A DNA stretch of 25,722 nt from an uncultured Eubacteriales bacterium (GTDB lineage Bacteria; Bacillota; Clostridia; Oscillospirales; Oscillospiraceae). The notes under the pieces are model-generated. The model did not search any database. It was not told the DNA's origin and saw nothing but the letters and a program-made list of their open reading frames with translations. The stretch spans positions 1 to 25,722 of the forward strand of contig URBH01000032.1 of assembly GCA_900546075.1 (NCBI GenBank). Reading direction: 5' to 3'. Below are positions 15,538 through 22,293 of the stretch, one piece after another. Each line of letters begins with the position of its first letter. The stretch's first letter is position 1. The position numbers and the translations under genes were made by a program.

Positions 15538-16896
15538 ATGAAAAAGAAGAACATTCTGCTGTACTTCACCGATCAGCAGCGGGCGGACACCTGCGGCTGC
15601 TACGGTCAGGAACTTCCCATTACGCCCGTTCTGGATCAGCTGGCTGCGGAAGGCACCCGGTTTGACCTGGCGTTCACGCCCCAGCCCGTCTGCGGCCCCT
15701 GCCGCGCCATGTTCCAGACCGGCAAATGGGCGACGGATATCGGCTGCTTCCGCAATAATATCATGCTTCCGGCCAACGTAAAGCCTTTGGGGGCATATAT
15801 GGAGGAGGCCGGTTACGAAATGGCCTACGTCGGCAAGTGGCACTTAGCGTCCGATGGGGAGCTGGAACAGAAGCCCACCATTGACCATACCGTCACCGCC
15901 ATCCCCCGGGAGCTGCGGGGCGGCTATACCGGCTTCTGGCGTACCAGCGATGTTCTGGAATTTACCAGCCACGGCTATGACGGCTTCGTGTTTGACGAGA
16001 ATGACAACCGCATTGATTTCACCGGCTACCGTGTAGACTGCATCACGGACTTTGCCCTGGAATTTCTGGAGCGGTACAGGGGAGAGAAGCCTTTCTTCAT
16101 GACCGTCTCCCATATTGAACCCCACCATCAGAACGACCACCACCACTATGAAGGCCCCATCGGCTCCAAAGAGAAGTACGCGAACTTCACCTCTCCCAAG
16201 GATCTGGAGGCACTGGGCGGCAATCACAGGGAAGAATACCCCGACTATCTGGGACAGTGCGCGTCTCTGGACAAGAATCTGGGACGGCTGGTGGACAGGC
16301 TGAAGGAAATGGGGATCTACGAGGATACGGTTATCATTTATCTTTCCGATCATGGCAGCCACTTCATGACCCGCAATCGGGACGCCCATCTCAACGGCTA
16401 TGACGACTACAAGCGCTCCATGCACGATGCCTGCCTGCGGGTTCCGCTGGTGGTGACCGGCGGCGAGTTTACCGGCGGCGGTGTGGTGACCGACCTGATC
16501 AGCACCGCCGGTCTGCCCAAGACCATTCTGGGCATTGCCGGTGTGGATGTAGGCGACAAAATGATCGGCGAAAACTTTGCCGATGTTCTGCACAAAGCCA
16601 ATCCCAATCGCCCCAACGAGGTCTTTGCCCAGATCTCCGAGAGCCGGGTAGGCCGCGCCATCCGCACCGCCGATTATGCTTACTCCGTCTACGCCCCCGG
16701 CATCAACGGCGGCGCACAGCCCGCGGCAGACCTCTACGCGGATGATTTCTTCTACGATCTGAAAAAGGACCCCTATGAGCTGAACAATCTGGTTGACGAT
16801 CCTGCCTACACCCAGGTCAAGCAGGAACTGCGCAAAAAGCTGCTGAACTGGATCCGCACCGCCGAAAATGCGTCCCCCGAAATTGTGGATGCCTGA
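15538..16896 (+). CDS. Cys-type sulfatase without signal peptide (cytoplasmic)
   Basis: This 452-residue protein belongs to the type I (alkaline phosphatase superfamily) sulfatases. The formylglycine motif is CGPCR, with Cys52 as the residue to be oxidised; metal ligands are expected at FTDQQ near the N-terminus and SDHG (Asp271, His272). The ending YDLKKDPYELNNLVDDP is also typical. It starts MKKKNILLYFTDQQR with no hydrophobic signal, so it should act in the cytoplasm. AAGGAG lies 7 nt upstream. Cys-type activation without oxygen fits the anaerobic maturase at 5783-6901. Placement after a monosaccharide-type importer suggests that it removes sulfate from an imported small sulfated sugar. 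A phosphonate or phosphodiester substrate cannot be excluded from sequence. Confidence 0.93.
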   Translation: MKKKNILLYFTDQQRADTCGCYGQELPITPVLDQLAAEGTRFDLAFTPQPVCGPCRAMFQTGKWATDIGCFRNNIMLPANVKPLGAYMEEAGYEMAYVGKWHLASDGELEQKPTIDHTVTAIPRELRGGYTGFWRTSDVLEFTSHGYDGFVFDENDNRIDFTGYRVDCITDFALEFLERYRGEKPFFMTVSHIEPHHQNDHHHYEGPIGSKEKYANFTSPKDLEALGGNHREEYPDYLGQCASLDKNLGRLVDRLKEMGIYEDTVIIYLSDHGSHFMTRNRDAHLNGYDDYKRSMHDACLRVPLVVTGGEFTGGGVVTDLISTAGLPKTILGIAGVDVGDKMIGENFADVLHKANPNRPNEVFAQISESRVGRAIRTADYAYSVYAPGINGGAQPAADLYADDFFYDLKKDPYELNNLVDDPAYTQVKQELRKKLLNWIRTAENASPEIVDA

Positions 16897-16917
16897 TATG
16901 TTTTTGCAATAGACTTT

Positions 16918-16991
16918 TTTGCTCGCGTGAACGCACGAACTCCGGCTGACAGGCAAGGCTTGTCAGCCGGAATCAGATTCGTTAGAGCAAA
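16918..16991. repeat. Nested inverted repeat after the sulfatase
   Basis: Inner arms TCCGGCTGACA (16941-16951) and TGTCAGCCGGA (16961-16971) form a perfect 11-bp stem. Further complementary segments (ACGAA with TTCGT, then TTTGCTC 16918-16924 with GAGCAAA 16985-16991) extend it outward. Without a U-tract after the stem it is not a classic terminator, though it may end sulfatase transcripts or be a dispersed palindromic unit. Confidence 0.55.
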
Positions 16992-17116
16992 CAGAATATG
17001 GAATTTGACCCTCTGCTGTTCAAGGCCTCGGTATCTCCGTCCGGAACCTGAATGCGGAAATCCACACCGCAGAAATCCAAAAAAGCGCGGCTGTCGATTG
17101 TCTCCGGGAAAGCCAT
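16982..17116 (-). CDS. Possible 44-residue open reading frame, doubtful
   Basis: On the minus strand an ATG at 17116 opens 44 codons ending at 16982, with good codon composition and a peptide beginning MAFPETIDSRAFLDFCGVDF. GGAGG lies only 1 nt before the ATG, too close for a normal ribosome site. Its 3' end enters the nested palindrome. I do not recognise it; it could be a remnant of a longer gene or chance. Confidence 0.2.
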   Translation of the reverse strand: MAFPETIDSRAFLDFCGVDFRIQVPDGDTEALNSRGSNSIFCLL

Positions 17117-17132
17117 TCCTCCGTATTTGTAC

Positions 17133-17161
17133 TTGCATAGAAATATCGTCCGTGCTATACT
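17133..17161 (+). promoter_or_regulatory. Extended -10 promoter of the zinc-ribbon gene
   Basis: TTGCAT (17133-17138) and TATACT (17156-17161) are 17 nt apart, with TG one base before the -10 box (17153-17154) giving an extended -10 element. It lies about 70 nt upstream of the start at 17233. Confidence 0.7.
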
Positions 17162-17232
17162 GATTGTGACAATTTCGCGTGCAAGAGAAACGATCGGCTA
17201 TGCACGACTCAATTTTTAAAGGAGCGTTTTTT

Positions 17233-17472
17233 ATGGTTTGCAGCTGCTGCGGCACAAAGAAAGGGTTTTTGGAGATGTTCTTTTCGGTGGAAGGAAGCAA
17301 GGAGGTCAAGCTTTGCAGCGATTGCAAGGAGATAGTGGAAAAACTGGACGGAGATGTACTCGGCGGGGAAAAGGAGCTGTATGATCTCCACATGATCCAG
17401 CTTCAGAAGCGCGCCAAAAATCCCTCCGAGGCATTTCAGAGTTGGAAAACGGCACATTTTCCGGCCAAGTAG
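17233..17472 (+). CDS. Small zinc-ribbon-like protein, function unknown
   Basis: A 79-residue protein beginning MVCSCCGTKKG, with CSCC at 3-6 and CSDC at about 33-36. The two cysteine pairs, CxxC spaced by about 27 residues, suggest a treble-clef or rubredoxin-like zinc site. The C-terminal half is charged and probably helical. The start at 17233 follows AAAGGAG with 8 nt spacing; upstream in-frame ATG codons lack one. It has a strong promoter of its own and lies 92 bp before surE on the same strand, with a weak terminator between. I do not recognise the family; a nucleic-acid or metal-binding adaptor is a guess. Confidence 0.7.
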   Translation: MVCSCCGTKKGFLEMFFSVEGSKEVKLCSDCKEIVEKLDGDVLGGEKELYDLHMIQLQKRAKNPSEAFQSWKTAHFPAK

Positions 17473-17508
17473 GGAAGTGCCAAACAGGAAGCCTGTTGAG
17501 AGAAGCGC

Positions 17509-17530
17509 AACGGGAAATATCCGTTTTTTC
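17509..17530 (+). terminator. Weak terminator between the zinc-ribbon gene and surE
   Basis: A short stem AACGG (17509-17513) with CCGTT (17521-17525) runs into six T residues. A second small hairpin AACAGG-AAG-CCTGTT lies just upstream (17483-17497). The short stem suggests partial termination only. Confidence 0.4.
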
Positions 17531-17564
17531 CCAGCCAAAATGCAGACAGAGAGGAAACATACAT

Positions 17565-18290
17565 ATGAAAATTCTGGTCGTAAACGATGACTCCATCCAT
17601 GCTCCCGGTATCGCGCTGCTGGCGAAGGCGGCCATGGAGCTGGGGGAGGTCACGGTGGTGGCGCCTGCCAATCAGTGCAGCGCCATGTCCCAGAGGATCA
17701 CAATCCGCGGGGATATGCGGGTGGACAAGGTGCAGGATTTTCCCGTTCCCGTGAAAGCGGCCTACAAGGTGGACGGCACGCCCGCAGACTGCTTGAAGAT
17801 CGCAATGCAGTATCTGCTGGAGGAAAAGCCGGACTATGTTTTCTCCGGCATCAACGACGGCTATAATGCGGGCTTCGACATTGCCTATTCCGGCACGCTG
17901 GGGGCGGCCTTTGAGGCGGTCATGAACGGCGTCCCGGCCATGGCTTTCTCCAATGCTATGCACTCGCCCCTGGATATCGCGGAGACGTATCTGGTGGATA
18001 TCATCCGGGAGCTGACGGAGGCCGGTCAGGGGAGGGGCGAGGTGTGGAATGTGAATTTCCCGGCGGTCGCCCCCGATCAGCTGAAGGGCATTCTGAGAGA
18101 CCGCACCGTTGCCCCCATTCAGTTCTACAGCGAAAATTATCGGGAAACCAGACTGCCTGACGGCGCGGTCGCCCTCACCGGTCAGGGCTCGCCGCTGACG
18201 GAGCAGGATGAGACTCCGGCGGGCACCGACGTGGAGGCCGTTCTGAGAGGATACATTTCCATCGGCAAGGTCAGAAGCATGCTTATGTAA
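17565..18290 (+). CDS. surE: 5'/3'-nucleotidase SurE
   Basis: A 241-residue cytoplasmic phosphatase of the SurE family, which hydrolyses nucleoside 5'- and 3'-monophosphates and is metal dependent. The N-terminus MKILVVNDDSIHAPGI carries the metal ligands Asp8 and Asp9; Ser39 (NQCSAMSQ) and Asn97 (SGINDGYN) complete the expected set. The usual Gly after the Asp pair is Ser10 here. GDMRVDKVQ and GTPADC are also typical. The start follows GAGAGG with about 10 nt spacing. The later phn-like importer and 5'-nucleotidase suggest a local theme of organophosphate or nucleotide salvage. Confidence 0.94.
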   Translation: MKILVVNDDSIHAPGIALLAKAAMELGEVTVVAPANQCSAMSQRITIRGDMRVDKVQDFPVPVKAAYKVDGTPADCLKIAMQYLLEEKPDYVFSGINDGYNAGFDIAYSGTLGAAFEAVMNGVPAMAFSNAMHSPLDIAETYLVDIIRELTEAGQGRGEVWNVNFPAVAPDQLKGILRDRTVAPIQFYSENYRETRLPDGAVALTGQGSPLTEQDETPAGTDVEAVLRGYISIGKVRSMLM

Positions 18291-18318
18291 AAATTAGGCA
18301 AAAATTGTGCCCGCCTAC

Positions 18319-18346
18319 TTGAAAAAAACACAAAATGTGCTATTAT
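18319..18346 (+). promoter_or_regulatory. Promoter of the phnD-like operon
   Basis: TTGAAA (18319-18324) and TATTAT (18341-18346) are spaced by 16 nt. Transcription would start near 18353, giving a structured leader of about 80 nt before the start codon at 18433. Confidence 0.65.
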
Positions 18347-18354
18347 TCAAGTGC

Positions 18355-18401
18355 TGGGGATTTGACGTCCCCACCGGTCCGTAATTCCCGGTGTTTCACC
18401 G
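18355..18401 (+). promoter_or_regulatory. Structured 5' leader with alternative hairpins
   Basis: TGGGGA (18355-18360) pairs with TCCCCA (18368-18373). CACCGG (18372-18377) can pair with CCGGTG (18388-18393), but part of the latter (CGGTG, 18389-18393) can instead pair with CACCG (18397-18401). The two pairings exclude each other, as in riboswitches or attenuators. No U-tract follows and the ribosome site AAAGGAG is not obviously hidden. It matches no riboswitch class that I recognise. Confidence 0.4.
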
Positions 18402-18432
18402 TGAATAAAAAAAGACAAAGGAGACATTCAAG

Positions 18433-19548
18433 ATGAAAAAGATCCTTGCACTGACCATGGCAATGATTCTGGTTCTGTCCCTGGCCGCCTGCGGCGCAAA
18501 GGACACGACTCCCGAGACCACCGCGGCGGCAACCGCAGCGGCGACTGAGGAAGCCGTTGAGACCGAAGCTGCCCGTCCTCATTTCGACAAGCTGACCCTG
18601 GAGTTCGTTCCCTCCAAGGATGCCGACGTCATCATCGCCGGCACCGAGAACCTGCCCGAGCTGGTCAAGGCCGAAATGGCAAAGCTGGGCTACGACATCG
18701 ACGAAGTTGACATCACCGTCGGCACCAGCTACGACGCCACCGGTGAGGCTATGTCCGCCGGTACCATCGATCTGGGCTGGCTGCCCGGCGGCACCTACGC
18801 CCTGTACTCCGACGATACCGAGGTCATTCTGACCGCTACCCGTAACGGCCTGTCCAACGACAGCGAGAACCCCGCCGACTGGAACGGCGAAGCCAACGCC
18901 ACCAAGAAGGATGGCCCTCAGGTCACCTACTACCGTTCTCTGATCTACGCAACTCCCTCTCCCTACGGCAAGGAGCTGGCCGCCAAGGTCAACGCCGGTG
19001 AGAAGCTGACCTGGGAAGATCTGGACAAGGCTACCTGGGCCGTTCAGAAGACCTCTTCCTCCGCCGGTTACATCTACCCCACTCTGTGGCTGATGGAGAA
19101 CTACGACGGCAAGAAGATCTCCGACCTGTCCAACGTCGTTCCTCTGGACTCCGGCTACGGCACCGCTTTCTCCTACGCCGCTGCTGAGCAGGTGGACATC
19201 ATCGTCTGCTACGCCGACGGCCGTAACGACTACGAAGCTTCCTGGACGCTGCCCGTCGATCAGAAGGACGAGACCGGCAAGCAGGGCATGGGCCGTTCCG
19301 ACTCCATCTGGAATGAGTTGAATGTCATCGGCGTTACCGACGGCATCTACAACGATACCGTTGCCATTTCCAAGGAAAGCCCCTACTATACCCCCGAGAT
19401 GATCGACGCTCTGCAGCAGTGCTTCATCAACATCATCAACACCGATGAAGGCCAGGCGATCTTCAGCGTCTACAGCCACACCGGCTATGCCATCGCCAAG
19501 GACTCCGATTACGACGGCGCCCGCGCCGCTCTGGCCGTTGTTTCCTGA
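18433..19548 (+). CDS. PhnD-like substrate-binding lipoprotein
   Basis: A 371-residue solute-binding protein of the phosphate/phosphite/phosphonate (PhnD) family. It has a lipoprotein signal ending LSLAAC (Cys20) and an Ala/Thr/Glu-rich linker to about residue 46. The mature domain has the PhnD-like pattern: LEFVPSKDADVIIAGTENL, the segment IDLGWLPGGTYALY, and SSSAGYIYPTLWL. Its signal peptide is nearly the same as that of the sugar-binding lipoprotein at 14335. AAAGGAG lies 9 nt before the start. Codon use is strongly biased, consistent with high expression. A strong hairpin after the gene probably keeps it more abundant than the downstream ATPase and permeases. The ligand could be a phosphonate, phosphite or organophosphate. 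Confidence 0.92.
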   Translation: MKKILALTMAMILVLSLAACGAKDTTPETTAAATAAATEEAVETEAARPHFDKLTLEFVPSKDADVIIAGTENLPELVKAEMAKLGYDIDEVDITVGTSYDATGEAMSAGTIDLGWLPGGTYALYSDDTEVILTATRNGLSNDSENPADWNGEANATKKDGPQVTYYRSLIYATPSPYGKELAAKVNAGEKLTWEDLDKATWAVQKTSSSAGYIYPTLWLMENYDGKKISDLSNVVPLDSGYGTAFSYAAAEQVDIIVCYADGRNDYEASWTLPVDQKDETGKQGMGRSDSIWNELNVIGVTDGIYNDTVAISKESPYYTPEMIDALQQCFINIINTDEGQAIFSVYSHTGYAIAKDSDYDGARAALAVVS

Positions 19549-19565
19549 TTTATTGAAGGAATTCA

Positions 19566-19597
19566 GAAAGCGCCCTGCCTCAAAACAGGGCGCTTTC
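19566..19597 (+). terminator. Stem-loop terminator or attenuator after the phnD-like gene
   Basis: A perfect 12-bp stem GAAAGCGCCCTG (19566-19577) with its complement (19586-19597) and an 8-nt loop follows the stop by 17 nt. The U-tract is poor, so partial readthrough into the transporter genes is likely. Confidence 0.65.
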
Positions 19598-19625
19598 ACC
19601 CTAAACAGCATGTTTTCAAGGAATC

Positions 19626-19698
19626 CTGCGGCAGGGCGGGTTGCCATCGACCCAATGCGCTGTCGGCGGCAAGCCGCCTTGCCGCAGAGCTTCGGCTC
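19626..19698. repeat. GC-rich palindromic element between phnD-like and phnC-like genes
   Basis: Fourteen-nt arms CTGCGGCAGGGCGG (19626-19639) and CCGCCTTGCCGCAG (19674-19687) pair with one G-T wobble. An adjoining GAGC-TTCG-GCTC hairpin (19687-19698) follows. No coding frame is supported. It looks like a dispersed intergenic palindromic unit; no second copy was found in this window. Confidence 0.5.
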
Positions 19699-19747
19699 GC
19701 GTATATCCAACTTAGCTTATTAGCTTACAGAAAGAGAAGACGCTGAT

Positions 19748-20512
19748 ATGATTGAATTTAAAGACGTATATAAAACCTATCCCAACGGCTTCACCGCGCT
19801 GAAAGGCATCAGCCTGCAAATCGAGCAGGGGGAATTTGTTGCCATCATCGGCCTGTCCGGCGCGGGTAAATCCACCATTCTGCGCTGCATCAACCGGATG
19901 CACGATATCACCAAGGGCGAACTGACGGTGGACGGCGTCGATGTGGATGGCCTGAGAGGTAAAGCGCTGCGCCGGTATCGCCGGAAGGTTGGCATGATCT
20001 TCCAGAGCTTCAATCTGGTTTCCCGCAGCACCGCCATCAAGAACGTTCTGACCGCCGACGTGCCGGATATGAACTTCTTCCGGGTCTTGTTCGGCATTTT
20101 TACCAAGGATCAGAAGATGCGCGCCCTGGAAAGCCTGGACAAGGTGGGCATTCTGGACAAAGCCTACACCCGCTGCGACCAGCTGTCCGGCGGCCAGCAG
20201 CAGCGTGTCGCTCTGGCGCGCACCCTGAATCAGAACCCCAAGATCATTCTGGCCGACGAGCCGGTGGCCTCCCTCGACCCCATCACCGCCAAGCAGGTCA
20301 TGGAGGACTTTGTCCGCATCAACAAGGAGTACAATATCTCCATTCTGCTGAACATCCACCATGTTGATCTGGCGCTGAAATACTGCGACCGGGTCATCGG
20401 CGTCCGTGCCGGTGAGATCGTCTTCGACGGCCCTGCCAGCACCATTACCCAGGAGCAGATCGACGCGGTCTACAACGGTGCCAAGGTTCCCACCATGGGC
20501 GACGGAGAATGA
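19748..20512 (+). CDS. phnC: PhnC-like ABC transporter ATPase
   Basis: A 254-residue ATP-binding subunit. Walker A is GLSGAGKST (35-43), the signature is LSGGQQQRVALARTL starting near residue 146, and Walker B is ILADEPVASLD. MIEFKDVYKTYPNG and the segment FQSFNLVSRSTAIKNVL are characteristic of PhnC. The ribosome site is weak (AAGAGAAG region), so its translation may be lower than that of the binding protein. Its stop overlaps the first possible start of the next permease gene. It powers import by the two permeases that follow. The symbol reflects family, not proven phosphonate transport. Confidence 0.94.
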   Translation: MIEFKDVYKTYPNGFTALKGISLQIEQGEFVAIIGLSGAGKSTILRCINRMHDITKGELTVDGVDVDGLRGKALRRYRRKVGMIFQSFNLVSRSTAIKNVLTADVPDMNFFRVLFGIFTKDQKMRALESLDKVGILDKAYTRCDQLSGGQQQRVALARTLNQNPKIILADEPVASLDPITAKQVMEDFVRINKEYNISILLNIHHVDLALKYCDRVIGVRAGEIVFDGPASTITQEQIDAVYNGAKVPTMGDGE

Positions 20513-20514
20513 GT

Positions 20515-21366
20515 ATGGACAACGAAAATACCGCTCTCTACAGAGAGACGTTCTTCGATAAGATATTCAAGCCCCAGATCATCACCCTGGAGAACGGACA
20601 CACCGTCCGCCGCCCCAGAAGCCGCACGCCGCTCATTGTGCTCGCGCTTGCGCTGGCTATCGTGTGGGCGCTGAAAATGACCGGCTTTGATCTCGCGGTC
20701 ATCGTCAGCCGGTTTTCCAAGATGCTGGATCTGCTGAAAAAGATTTTCCATCCCAACTGGGAGTTCTTCCCCAAGGTCGTCAGCCCCCTGCTGGACACCA
20801 TCAAAATGTCCATTCTGGGTACGGTCATCGGCTGCGCCATCGCCATGCCGGTGGCAATCCTCGCTTCCTCCAACATCAACCGCAATGCGGTGATCGTCAG
20901 CATTTTTCGCTTCATTCTGGCGCTCATCCGCACCCTGCCCACGCTGGTCATTGCCCTGGTCTGCGCTCTAATCTTCTCCCTGGGAACCTTTTCCGGTACG
21001 GTTGCCATCGCCATTTTCACCTTCGGCGTTGTGTCCAAGATGCTGTACGAGAGCATCGAGACCATCGATATGGGACCGTTTGAGGCCATGGAGGCGCTGG
21101 GCGCCAATAAATTTCAGGCCTTCTGGTCGGCCTGCGTTCCTCAGATTCTGCCCGTTTATCTGAGCCACTGCCTGTACTGCTTTGAAATGAACATCCGCGC
21201 CTCTGCCATTCTGGGTTACGTCGGCGCGGGCGGTCTCGGCATCACCATCAACGAGCGGATCGGCTGGCGTGACTACGAGAGCCTTGGCATGGTTCTGCTG
21301 ACGCTGTTCGTGGTCGTTGCGTTCATCGAATTCTTCAGCGCCTACCTGCGCAAGAAGCTGAGCTGA
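20515..21366 (+). CDS. phnE: PhnE-like ABC permease, first copy
   Basis: A 283-residue membrane protein with about six hydrophobic segments and the permease coupling loop EAMEALGANKFQAFWSACVPQ. GYVGAGGLG near the C-terminus is typical of PhnE. The start at 20515 was chosen since GGAG lies 7 nt upstream; an ATG at 20509 that overlaps the phnC stop is an alternative and would add two residues. An N-terminal cytoplasmic extension of about 40 residues precedes the first membrane segment. It is followed by a second, divergent permease, so the channel is probably a heterodimer. Confidence 0.93.
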   Translation: MDNENTALYRETFFDKIFKPQIITLENGHTVRRPRSRTPLIVLALALAIVWALKMTGFDLAVIVSRFSKMLDLLKKIFHPNWEFFPKVVSPLLDTIKMSILGTVIGCAIAMPVAILASSNINRNAVIVSIFRFILALIRTLPTLVIALVCALIFSLGTFSGTVAIAIFTFGVVSKMLYESIETIDMGPFEAMEALGANKFQAFWSACVPQILPVYLSHCLYCFEMNIRASAILGYVGAGGLGITINERIGWRDYESLGMVLLTLFVVVAFIEFFSAYLRKKLS

Positions 21367-21379
21367 GAGGAGGATGAAC

Positions 21380-22237
21380 ATGTCTGCAAGAACCAAATTG
21401 GAAACCTTTGAGGAAGTCTACAACCGGAAGCTTACCGCTGCCGAGGCCTATGCCAACCGCCCCCGGAAGTGGATGCTCTACACCCTCATTGTGCTGATTA
21501 TTGTGACAATGGTCGGCTGGTCGTCCTCCAGCATCCAGTTCAACGGCATGACCACAACGGGCTCCGAGGTGGCAAAGGGCGTCCTCCACGGCGTCTTCCA
21601 TCCCGATACCGCGCTGCTTTTCGGCACGGGAGATACGGATGTTCCCTATCTGCTGCTGCAAACCGTGGCCATTGCGGTGCTGGGTACGCTGTTCGGCGCG
21701 ATCCTGGCGATTCCCTTCGCCTTTTTAGCTGCGTCCAACATTATGCCGAAGCCCATTTCCTATCTGTTCCGGCTGCTGATTCTGCTGATCCGTACCATTC
21801 CCAGCCTGGTGTGGGCGCTGATGTGGATCCGCGTCACCGGCCCCGGCGCGGCCTGCGGTGTCATCACCCAGTCCATTTGCTCCATCGGCATGATCTCCAA
21901 AATGTACATCACAGCCATCGAGGATTTGGACACCCACATCCTGGAGAGCCTGGACGCCATGGGCTGCAACGCCTTTGAGAAAATCCGCTACGGCGTTATC
22001 CCGCAGCTGACGGCGAGCTTTATTTCCACCACCATTTACCGCTTCGATATCAACCTGAAGGACGCTACCACCCTGGGTATTGTCGGCGCGGGCGGTATCG
22101 GCGCGTCTCTGGTGCAGTGCCTGAACAGCCGCCGCTGGGCGATGGTCGGCTCCTTTGTCTGGGGGCTGATGGTGCTGGCGCTGGTCATCGAGTTCTTCTC
22201 CACCAGAATCCGCCGGAAGCTGGCGCACGGCCAATAA
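21380..22237 (+). CDS. phnE: PhnE-like ABC permease, second copy
   Basis: A 285-residue paralogue of the preceding permease, with the coupling loop ESLDAMGCNAFEKIRYGVIPQ and the C-terminal GIVGAGGIGASLVQ. A longer periplasmic segment follows the first membrane helix. GAGAGGAGG lies 6 nt before the ATG at 21380; the ATG at 21374 directly touches that site and is less likely. It starts 13 nt after the previous stop. A strong terminator hairpin follows. Confidence 0.93.
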   Translation: MSARTKLETFEEVYNRKLTAAEAYANRPRKWMLYTLIVLIIVTMVGWSSSSIQFNGMTTTGSEVAKGVLHGVFHPDTALLFGTGDTDVPYLLLQTVAIAVLGTLFGAILAIPFAFLAASNIMPKPISYLFRLLILLIRTIPSLVWALMWIRVTGPGAACGVITQSICSIGMISKMYITAIEDLDTHILESLDAMGCNAFEKIRYGVIPQLTASFISTTIYRFDINLKDATTLGIVGAGGIGASLVQCLNSRRWAMVGSFVWGLMVLALVIEFFSTRIRRKLAHGQ

Positions 22238-22244
22238 TTCAACC

Positions 22245-22278
22245 AAAGGCTTCGGCGCGTCAACGCCGAAGCCTTTTT
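22245..22278 (+). terminator. Intrinsic terminator after the phn-like permeases
   Basis: A perfect 13-bp stem AAAGGCTTCGGCG (22245-22257) with its complement (22264-22276) and a 6-nt loop runs into five T residues (22274-22278). It ends only 15 nt before the nucleotidase start, so the nucleotidase depends on readthrough or on an unseen promoter. Confidence 0.8.
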
Positions 22279-22293
22279 CAAGGGAGTATTTTT

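Larger units (their letters stand above)
16897..17232. other. 336-bp intergenic region with a large stem-loop and a promoter
   Basis: No convincing plus-strand gene is present. The region holds a nested palindrome at 16918-16991, a possible minus-strand 44-codon reading frame at 16982-17116, an imperfect 10-nt direct repeat near 17054-17078 (GCGGAAATCC and GCAGAAATCC), and a strong promoter at 17133-17161. Confidence 0.5.

Noticed and set aside
18355..18401. Assignment of the phnD leader to mini-ykkC, preQ1 or fluoride riboswitch
   Set aside because: The loops and conserved bases of those classes are not present; only the hairpin arrangement is superficially similar.
18343..19710. 455-codon minus-strand frame opposite the PhnD-like gene
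   Set aside because: It is a shadow of a strongly codon-biased gene and spans promoter, terminator and palindromic element.
19748..22237. Calling the importer a proven phosphonate transporter
   Set aside because: Only the family is visible. No phosphonate catabolic gene is in the window and the neighbours are nucleotidases.
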